DNA of 64,000 nucleotides from Methylorubrum rhodinum (lineage in GTDB: Bacteria; Pseudomonadota; Alphaproteobacteria; Rhizobiales; Beijerinckiaceae). Position numbers and translations under genes: made by a program. Each line of letters begins with the position of its first letter. The first letter of the stretch is position 1. The stretch covers positions 45,301-109,300 of the forward strand of contig NZ_JACHOP010000017.1 in NCBI RefSeq assembly GCF_014199935.1, given 5' to 3'. This document shows, piece by piece, positions 56,550 through 64,000 of the stretch. The notes under the pieces were generated by a model. That model was not told the DNA's origin, did no database searches, and saw only the letters and a program-made list of their open reading frames with translations.

Positions 56550-58826
56550 ATGACGATGGCCGATCAGGACAGGAATGTGGGGTCGAGGCCGCGCACCGCG
56601 CGCTCGCGCATCCGCGAGGGCTCGCCCCATCCCCGCGGAGCCACCTGGGACGGGCGCGGCGTCAACTTCGCGCTGTTCTCGGCCCACGCGACGAAGGTCG
56701 AGCTGTGCCTGTTCGACGATGCGGGCAAGAACGAGATCGAGCGGATCGAGCTGCCCGAATACACCGACGAGGTCTGGCACGGCTACCTGCCGGACGCGCG
56801 CCCCGGCACCATCTACGGCTACCGCGTCCACGGTCCCTACCAGCCCGAGGCCGGCCATCGCTTCAACCCGAACAAGCTCCTGATCGACCCCTACGCCAAG
56901 GGGCTGGTCGGTACCATCGAGTGGAACCCGGCCCTGTTCGGCTACAAGATGGAGACCGGCGACGATCTCACCTTCGACGAGCGCGATTCCGCCCCCTTCA
57001 CCCGCCGCTCGCGCGTGATCGATCCCGCCTTCACTTGGGGCCGGGACGAAAAGCCCCGCGTGCCGTGGGAGCGCACCATCGTCTACGAGACCCACGTGAA
57101 GGGCTTCACCAAGCTGCATCCGGCGGTGCCGGAAAAGCTGCGCGGCACCTATGCCGGCCTCGGCAACCCGGCCGTGCTCGACTACATCAAGAGCCTCGGC
57201 GTCACCTCGGTCGAGCTCTTGCCGGTGCATTCCTTCGTGCAGGACGACTACCTGCAGCAGAAGGGCCTGATCAACTACTGGGGCTACAACACGATCTCGT
57301 TCTTCACGCCCGCAAGACGCTACGCCGCGGTGCCGGACTTCGCCTTCTCCGAGTTCAAGGAGATGGTCGCGCGCATGCACGGCGCCGGCCTCGAGGTGAT
57401 TTTGGACGTGGTCTACAACCACACGGCGGAGGGCAACGAGAAGGGGCCGACGCTCTCGTTCAAGGGCGTCGACAACGCCTCCTACTACCGGCTGCTGCCG
57501 AACCAGCCGCGCTACTACATCAACGACACCGGCACCGGGAACACCTTCAACCTGTCGCATCCGCGTGTGCTGCAGCTCGTCACCGATTCGCTCCGCTACT
57601 GGGCGACCGAGATGCGGGTCGACGGCTTCCGCTTCGATCTGGCCACCATCCTCGGTCGGGAGCCCTACGGGTTCGACGAGGGCGGCGGCTTCCTCGACAC
57701 CTGCCGCCAGGACCCCGTGCTGAACGACGTGAAGCTCATAGCCGAGCCGTGGGATTGCGGCCCCGGCGGCTATCAGGTCGGCGGCTTCCCCCCCGGCTGG
57801 GCCGAGTGGAACGACCGGTTCCGCGACGACGTGCGCGGCTACTGGAAGGGCGACGGCGGCCTGCTGCCAGGGCTGGCCTCGCGCATCACGGCGTCCGCCG
57901 ACAAGTTCAACAAGCGCGGCCGCCGGCCCTGGGCCTCGGTCAACTTCATCACCGCGCATGACGGCTTCACGTTGAACGATACCGTATCATACAACGAGAA
58001 GCACAATATGGCCAACGGCGAGGACAACCGCGACGGCCACGGCCACAACCTGTCCTACAATTACGGCGTCGAGGGCCCGACCGACGATCCGGCGATCCGC
58101 TCGGTGCGGATGCGCCAGATGCGCAACCTGCTTGCGACGCTGTTCCTGTCCAAGGGCACGCCGATGCTGCTCGCCGGCGACGAGTTCGCCCGCACGCAGC
58201 AGGGCAACAACAACGCCTATTGCCAGGACAACGAGGTCAGCTGGGTCGATTGGGCGGCCATCGGCCACGAGGAGCGGGATCTCGCCGAATTCACCCAGCG
58301 CCTGATCCTGCTGCGCAACGCTCTGCCGATGCTCTCGCGCGGGCGCTTTGTGACGGGGGGCTACGACGAGGAGTTCGGCGTCAAGGACGTGACGTGGCTG
58401 ACGCCCGCCGGAACCGAGATGGCGCCGGAGAACTGGAACGACGGCAATTCCCGCTCGCTGGCGGTGCTGCTCGATGGGCGCGCCCAGCCCTCGGGCATCC
58501 ATCGCCGCGGCGAGGACGCGACCCTGCTCCTGTTCTACAACGCCTATCACGACGTCCTCGGCTTCACCTTCCCGGACACGCCGGGCGGCACGGCCTGGAC
58601 GCGGCTGCTCGACACCAACCTGCCCGACGACCAGGAAGTCGCGAGCTTCAAGGTCGGCGAGACCTACGCGGTCACCGGCCGCTCGATGCTGATGTTCGTC
58701 CTGAAGCCCGACGAGAGCGAGGGCGGCGAGCACAGCGCCACCGAGCGCTCCTATCAGTACGTCATGCAGGCCTTCGAGCGGGCCAATGTCGAGAGCGTGC
58801 GCTTCGGCATCGATCCGGAGGAATGA
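56550..58826 (+). CDS. glgX: glycogen debranching enzyme GlgX
   Basis: A 758-residue GH13 isoamylase-type enzyme that hydrolyses alpha-1,6 branches in glycogen limit dextrins. It has an N-terminal CBM48 (HPRGATWDGRGVNFALFSAH), DVVYNHTAEGNEKGP, catalytic Asp in DGFRFDLA, Glu in LIAEPWD and Asp in TAHDGFTLND. It is chromosomal; a histidine kinase gene follows on the same strand. Confidence 0.95.
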   Translation: MTMADQDRNVGSRPRTARSRIREGSPHPRGATWDGRGVNFALFSAHATKVELCLFDDAGKNEIERIELPEYTDEVWHGYLPDARPGTIYGYRVHGPYQPEAGHRFNPNKLLIDPYAKGLVGTIEWNPALFGYKMETGDDLTFDERDSAPFTRRSRVIDPAFTWGRDEKPRVPWERTIVYETHVKGFTKLHPAVPEKLRGTYAGLGNPAVLDYIKSLGVTSVELLPVHSFVQDDYLQQKGLINYWGYNTISFFTPARRYAAVPDFAFSEFKEMVARMHGAGLEVILDVVYNHTAEGNEKGPTLSFKGVDNASYYRLLPNQPRYYINDTGTGNTFNLSHPRVLQLVTDSLRYWATEMRVDGFRFDLATILGREPYGFDEGGGFLDTCRQDPVLNDVKLIAEPWDCGPGGYQVGGFPPGWAEWNDRFRDDVRGYWKGDGGLLPGLASRITASADKFNKRGRRPWASVNFITAHDGFTLNDTVSYNEKHNMANGEDNRDGHGHNLSYNYGVEGPTDDPAIRSVRMRQMRNLLATLFLSKGTPMLLAGDEFARTQQGNNNAYCQDNEVSWVDWAAIGHEERDLAEFTQRLILLRNALPMLSRGRFVTGGYDEEFGVKDVTWLTPAGTEMAPENWNDGNSRSLAVLLDGRAQPSGIHRRGEDATLLLFYNAYHDVLGFTFPDTPGGTAWTRLLDTNLPDDQEVASFKVGETYAVTGRSMLMFVLKPDESEGGEHSATERSYQYVMQAFERANVESVRFGIDPEE

Positions 58827-58940
58827 GGCCGGCACGGCGGGCGGGGGGATTCACGCTTCCCCGCCCGCCATGTCATGAGGCACGTGAAAGGGGGCCCGGC
58901 GATCGTCCGTGGGTCGCCCCAAGACCCGAGGCGGTTGTCG

Positions 58941-60533
<1,593 letters not shown>

Positions 60534-60559
60534 ACGGCGCCGACCACCGGGAGAGTCGG

Positions 60560-60877
60560 ATGGCCCGCGGCGACAAGTCGAAATACACGGACAAGCAGGT
60601 CCGCAAGGCCGAGCATATCGCCGAATCCTACGAGGCCCGCGGCGTGCCCGAAAAGGAGGCGGAGGCCCGCGCCTGGGCGACGGTCAACAAGGACGACGGC
60701 GGCGGCAAGCATCCCGGCGGCTCCGGCCGCGGCAAGGCCACCGGCCACTCCGCGGCCCACAAGGGCGGTCGCAGCGGAGGGGCGGCGTCCGCCTCGCGCA
60801 CCCCGGAGCAGCGCTCGGCTTCGGCGAAGAAGGCGGCGGAGACGCGCAAGCGGAACGCGGCGAAGAAGGCCGGATAG
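60560..60877 (+). CDS. Lys/Gly-rich plasmid-stabilization-like protein
   Basis: A 105-residue protein with an N-terminal helical region (KYTDKQVRKAEHIAESYEAR; EKEAEARAWATVNKDDGGG) and a Lys/Ala/Ser-rich disordered tail, matching a family in Rhizobiales annotated as plasmid stabilization proteins. Basic tail suggests DNA binding. Function unproven. Confidence 0.8.
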   Translation: MARGDKSKYTDKQVRKAEHIAESYEARGVPEKEAEARAWATVNKDDGGGKHPGGSGRGKATGHSAAHKGGRSGGAASASRTPEQRSASAKKAAETRKRNAAKKAG

Positions 60878-60920
60878 GGCGGTTCTCGACCGGCCGCGAG
60901 CCACCGACCGCTCCGGGTAC

Positions 60921-61068
60921 CCGCACCGTCATTGCGAGGCGGAGCCGAAGCAATCCAGGGCTCCGCACTGTCCGGAGAGGTCTGGACCGTTCCGTCGGCA
61001 CGGTCTCACCTCATCCGGAAAAGTCGCGCCCTGGATCGCTTCGGCTCCGCCTCGCGATGACGGTGCGG
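60921..61068. repeat. large imperfect inverted repeat (REP-like)
   Basis: The 41-base arm CCGCACCGTCATTGCGAGGC ... (60921-60961) is repeated inverted at 61028-61068 with only two or so mismatches, around a 66-base loop. The CGTCATTGCGAG...GAAGCAATCCAG core is a common intergenic repeat of alphaproteobacteria. It may act as a transcription terminator or RNA-stability element. Confidence 0.85.
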
Positions 61069-61128
61069 GGCGGATTCCGGGCCGATCGACCGGATAAGAT
61101 GCGGGAGACGAATCGGGAGGGACGACGG

Positions 61129-61554
61129 ATGTGCCAGGCTGATCGAAGGGGGATTCGAAGCCTCGGTCCCGCGAGCGCCTTCGCCCTCGTAATCGCAAGC
61201 GCTCAAATTTTTTCGACCGCCGCCCACGCCACCCCAGGCCCCTTCGACCGCCAACAGGCGGAAGCCGGCCACGTGATCTACAACGATCACTGCGCCGAAT
61301 GTCACGGCCCCGAACTCGCCGGCGCCCTCGGCGCCTCGCTGATCGATCCGGCCTTCAAGGCGAGGTGGGGCGGCCGACCGGTCTCCGACCTCCGCGACTG
61401 GATTTATTCCAACATGCCGCCGAACGCGCCCGGCACGCTGCCCGACGCTCAGCTCGATCCAATCCTGGCGTGGGTCCTGATGAAGAACGGCGTCGCGCCG
61501 GGGCCGACGCCGCTGAGCAAGGCGAATGCGGGCGCCGTGTTTCCGAAGGAGTGA
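61129..61554 (+). CDS. c-type cytochrome
   Basis: A 141-residue protein with a signal peptide (SLGPASAFALVIASAQIFST...) and a single CAECH heme motif (Cys55, Cys58, His59). A downstream Met in NMPPNAPG is the likely sixth ligand. It is a periplasmic or membrane-associated mono-heme cytochrome. GGGAGG eight bases before the ATG fixes the start. Electron partner unknown. Confidence 0.9.
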   Translation: MCQADRRGIRSLGPASAFALVIASAQIFSTAAHATPGPFDRQQAEAGHVIYNDHCAECHGPELAGALGASLIDPAFKARWGGRPVSDLRDWIYSNMPPNAPGTLPDAQLDPILAWVLMKNGVAPGPTPLSKANAGAVFPKE

Positions 61555-61582
61555 TCGATTCAGCGGAGCGCGCCGCCACCAA

Positions 61583-61746
61583 AAACCCTCCCCCCTCTGC
61601 GGGGGAGGATGTCCGCGGAGCGGACGGGAGAGGGGAGCGACGGTGCCGCTTGGCCGCCGTCGTCCAGTTCCCTCCGGCACCGTCGCTCCCCTCACCCGAC
61701 CCTCGCTGACGCGAGGCCCACCCTCTCCCGCGGAGGGGAGAGGGTT
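61583..61746. repeat. intergenic inverted repeat element
   Basis: Left arm AAACCCTCCCCCCTCTGCGG... (61583-61649) and the inverse ...GCGGAGGGGAGAGGGTT (61676-61746) pair in pieces (CCTCCCC/GGGGAGG, GAGGGGAGCGACGGTGCCG/ CGGCACCGTCGCTCCCCTC). Its GGGAGAGG and CGACGGTGCCG cores are of the kind repeated throughout Methylobacterium genomes. It lies between convergent genes and may serve as a bidirectional terminator. Confidence 0.8.
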
Positions 61747-61757
61747 GAGCGGTGGTG

Positions 61758-62969
61758 CTACGCCATCGCGGCCTTCAGGTTCTCGTCGACCTTGTCGAGG
61801 AAGCCGTCCGTCGTGAGCCACTTCTGGTCCGGGCCGACCAGCAGCGCCAGATCCTTCGTCATGTGACCGGCTTCGACGGTGTCGACGCAGACCTTCTCCA
61901 GGGTCGCGGCGAACTTCGCCAGATCGCCGTTGTCGTCGAGCTTGGCCCGGTGCGACAGGCCGCGGGTCCAGGCGAAGATCGAGGCGATCGAGTTGGTCGA
62001 GGTCGCCTTGCCCTTCTGATGCTCGCGGTAGTGGCGCGTCACGGTGCCGTGGGCGGCCTCGGCCTCCACGGTCTGGCCGTCCGGTGTCATCAGCACCGAG
62101 GTCATCAGGCCGAGCGAGCCGAATCCTTGCGCCGCGGTGTCCGACTGCACGTCGCCGTCGTAGTTCTTGCACGCCCAGACGTAGCCGCCCGACCACTTCA
62201 GGCACGAGGCGACCATGTCGTCGATCAGGCGGTGCTCGTAGACCAGCCCGAGCGATTGGAACTTCGACTTGAACTCCTCGTCGAACACCTTCTGGAACAG
62301 ATCCTTGAACCGGCCGTCATAGACCTTGAGGATGGTGTTCTTGGTGGACAGGTAGACCGGGTACTTGCGCGCGAGGCCGTAGTTGAACGACGCGCGGGCG
62401 AAGTCGATGATCGACTGGTCGAGGTTGTACATCGACATCGCGACGCCGGCGTCGGGGAACTTGAACACCTCCTTCTCGATGACGGTGCCGTCGTCGCCCT
62501 CGAACTTGATCGTCAGGCGGCCCTTGCCCGGCACCTTGAAATCGGTGGCGCGGTACTGGTCGCCGTAGGCGTGGCGGCCGATGACGAAGGGCTGGGTCCA
62601 GCCGGGCACGAGGCGCGGCACGTTCGAGCAGATGATCGGCTCGCGGAAGATGACGCCGCCGAGGATGTTGCGGATCGTGCCGTTGGGCGAGCGCCACATC
62701 TCACGCAGCTTGAACTCCTCGACGCGGGCCTCGTCCGGCGTGATCGTGGCGCATTTCACGCCGACGCCGTGGCGCTTGATCGCCTCGGCCGCATCGATCG
62801 TGACCTTGTCACCGGTCGCGTCCCGGTGCTCGACGCCGAGGTCGTAATAGTCGAGGTCGAGATCGAGGTAGGGGTGGATGAGCTTGTTCTTGATCTCCGC
62901 CCAGATGATCCGGGTCATCTCGTCGCCGTCGAGCTCGACGACCGGATTGGCCACCTTGATCTTCGCCAT
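61758..62969 (-). CDS. icd: NADP-dependent isocitrate dehydrogenase
   Basis: A 403-residue enzyme that oxidatively decarboxylates isocitrate to 2-oxoglutarate in the TCA cycle. It is the eukaryote-like IDH type: KVANPVVELDGDEMTRIIW, SPNGTIRNILGG with the substrate-binding Ser, PFVIGRHAYGDQYRATDF, KSSGGFVWA-like LKWSGGYVWACKNYDGDVQS, and the nucleotide-binding EAAHGTVTRHYREHQKG. The gene diverges from the Fae-like gene. Confidence 0.97.
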   Translation of the reverse strand: MAKIKVANPVVELDGDEMTRIIWAEIKNKLIHPYLDLDLDYYDLGVEHRDATGDKVTIDAAEAIKRHGVGVKCATITPDEARVEEFKLREMWRSPNGTIRNILGGVIFREPIICSNVPRLVPGWTQPFVIGRHAYGDQYRATDFKVPGKGRLTIKFEGDDGTVIEKEVFKFPDAGVAMSMYNLDQSIIDFARASFNYGLARKYPVYLSTKNTILKVYDGRFKDLFQKVFDEEFKSKFQSLGLVYEHRLIDDMVASCLKWSGGYVWACKNYDGDVQSDTAAQGFGSLGLMTSVLMTPDGQTVEAEAAHGTVTRHYREHQKGKATSTNSIASIFAWTRGLSHRAKLDDNGDLAKFAATLEKVCVDTVEAGHMTKDLALLVGPDQKWLTTDGFLDKVDENLKAAMA

Positions 62970-63294
62970 GTCGGTTCCTCAGTAGACCGGTGCCGCGCGC
63001 CCGGCCGGCTGCCGTCCGCACGTTCCCGGAACCCCGTCGCCGCCCCTATAACGCAGCGCAGCAACACGACAAAGCCGGGCCGCGGCAGGCTGTTTCGGAC
63101 AGGCGATTCTGTCACCGCCCCGCTTGACGGGCGGCGAAGCCCGCGCAGGCGAGAACCGCGCCAGTTCGGATGGGAAGGGGCAACCCAGTGTCGCTCCCGG
63201 ACAAGCGCGTGAGGCTGCACCGCTCTACCCGGCCTGGACAAACCGGCCCGGCGCTGCAACGAACCGCGTCGGATCAATACCTTAAGGAGACATC
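62970..63294. other. divergent intergenic region between icd and the fae paralogue
   Basis: A 325-base non-coding spacer that should carry both promoters. A good AAGGAG site lies just before the fae-like ATG. No confident promoter boxes were recognised; a TTATAG on the minus strand near 63047 with a poor -35 is the best icd candidate. Confidence 0.4.
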
Positions 63295-63843
63295 ATGAGC
63301 GACCGCATCATTCTGCGCGCCGGCGAGGCCCTCGTGGCGGGCGGGCCGCCGAACACCGCGTCCGAGCCCGAGGTCATTATCGGCGAGCTCGACGGTCCGG
63401 TCGGCACCGCGCTCGCCACGCTCACCGGCGATCAGGTGGTCGGTCATAGCCGCGTGTTTGCGCTGCTGAACACCGACATCATGGTCCGCCCGGTGACGCT
63501 CTGCGTCTCCAAGGTGAGCGTGACCGAGAACAAGTACACCTCGATCCTGATGGGCACGGTGCAGTACGCCATCGCCAACGGCGTCCTCGACGCCGTGCGC
63601 GCCGGCTACATCCCCAAGGAGAAGGCCAACGATCTGGGCATCATCTGCTCGGTCTGGCTCAGCCCCGGCGTGATCCAGGCCGAGACCGTCGATCACAAGG
63701 CGCTGTTCGACATCCAGCGCCGCGGCATGACCGAGGCGATCCGCAAGGCCATGACCAACGAGCCCTCGATCGACTGGCTCCTGGAGAATCAGGACAAGAT
63801 CGTCCACAAGTATTACCAGATGGGCCTCGACGGAAAGATCTGA
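63295..63843 (+). CDS. formaldehyde-activating enzyme paralogue (Fae-like)
   Basis: A 182-residue Fae-family protein. Authentic Fae condenses formaldehyde with tetrahydromethanopterin in methylotrophs. This copy keeps the fold pattern (RAGEALVAGG, VIIGELDGPVGTALATLTGD; LGIICSVWL; IQRRGMTEAIRKAM), but the Fae catalytic His in a motif like VAHIDLI is replaced by EVIIGE. It is a divergent paralogue like the Fae2/Fae3 proteins of Methylobacterium, with unknown activity. AAGGAG precedes the start. Confidence 0.9.
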   Translation: MSDRIILRAGEALVAGGPPNTASEPEVIIGELDGPVGTALATLTGDQVVGHSRVFALLNTDIMVRPVTLCVSKVSVTENKYTSILMGTVQYAIANGVLDAVRAGYIPKEKANDLGIICSVWLSPGVIQAETVDHKALFDIQRRGMTEAIRKAMTNEPSIDWLLENQDKIVHKYYQMGLDGKI

Positions 63844-63858
63844 TTCTTTTCGAAATTT

Positions 63859-63883
63859 GCGCCGCCGGCTTCGCTGGCGGCGC
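63859..63883 (+). terminator. hairpin after the fae paralogue
   Basis: GCGCCGCC (63859-63866) pairs with GGCGGCGC (63876-63883) around a 9-base loop. AT-rich sequence lies on the left side only, so a T-run is absent on the plus strand but present (AAATTT) on the minus strand. It probably separates fae from the convergent transposase. Confidence 0.55.
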
Positions 63884-63921
63884 AGTCCATGCGCTTCAGC
63901 CACGACTCCGCCGTCATCAAC

Positions 63922-64000
63922 TCAGTTCGTGGCGACCTGTCGTTTTTCGGCGAAGGCGTCGCGCAGGCGCGCGTTTGCGATGACGATGAGGCGCCGCATG
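63922..64000 (-). CDS. IS110-family transposase, C-terminal fragment (partial at edge)
   Basis: The minus-strand frame enters from the right edge: MRRLIVIANARLRDAFAEKRQVATN-stop. This closely matches the C-terminus of IS110/IS116/IS902 transposases (MRKLIVIANA...). Only 25 codons are visible. It indicates an insertion sequence starting at or beyond the window end. Confidence 0.75.
   Translation of the reverse strand, partial: MRRLIVIANARLRDAFAEKRQVATN

Noticed and set aside
55341..57959. 872-codon open frame on the minus strand across SHOCT and glgX genes
   Set aside because: Composition is Arg/Gly/Pro-rich shadow of two well-identified genes; no domain recognisable.

Overview
The window is high-GC alphaproteobacterial DNA and most likely Methylobacterium/Methylorubrum. 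It carries a formaldehyde-activating-enzyme paralogue, an NADP isocitrate dehydrogenase, an NDUFS4-type complex I subunit beside tRNA-Pro(TGG), a LOV-histidine kinase and Ros/MucR-type regulation. About three quarters of it is a temperate siphovirus-like prophage whose left end, including any integrase, lies outside the window.

Positions 1-4,660 hold the leftward early operon: tightly overlapping small genes, a C5 DNA methyltransferase and an HNH nuclease. Positions 4,690-6,160 are the genetic switch: a LexA/CI-type self-cleaving repressor, a small Cro-like protein, and operator half-sites (AACTACCTG/CAGGTAGTT) over both early promoters. Positions 6,160-13,290 are the rightward early region, with RusA, a MucR-like protein, a phage-encoded DNA polymerase sliding clamp and a replication-initiator gene split at a run of nine C. 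Positions 13,300-15,700 hold an antirepressor interrupted by an amber codon, a NusG-like antiterminator candidate, a late-promoter candidate and an XRE regulator with its own promoter/operator.

Positions 15,780-41,260 are the late operon in canonical HK97/lambda order: HNH, TerS, TerL, portal, protease, capsid, connectors, tail tube, tail chaperones (a textbook A AAA AAC frameshift site followed by a stem-loop), tape measure with a lytic transglycosylase domain, tail tip and beta-helix tailspike. Accessory insertions stand out in it: a low-GC C-terminal module fused to the gene after portal, a two-gene minus-strand cassette with its own promoter, and three consecutive genes with export signals between capsid and connectors. 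A low-GC pair (glycosyltransferase and SAM methyltransferase) follows the tailspike, then the lysis cassette and a terminator at 47,029-47,061.

A degenerate stretch and a DUF1800 gene lead into a second compact minus-strand run of ten small phage-type genes (49.7-53.3 kb) that ends at tRNA-Pro. The rest is chromosome: NDUFS4, a nucleoside deaminase, a spore-photoproduct-lyase-like radical SAM protein, a SHOCT protein, glycogen debranching enzyme, the LOV kinase, a cytochrome c, icd, a Fae paralogue and the end of an IS110-type transposase. Two inverted-repeat families lie in the intergenic gaps.
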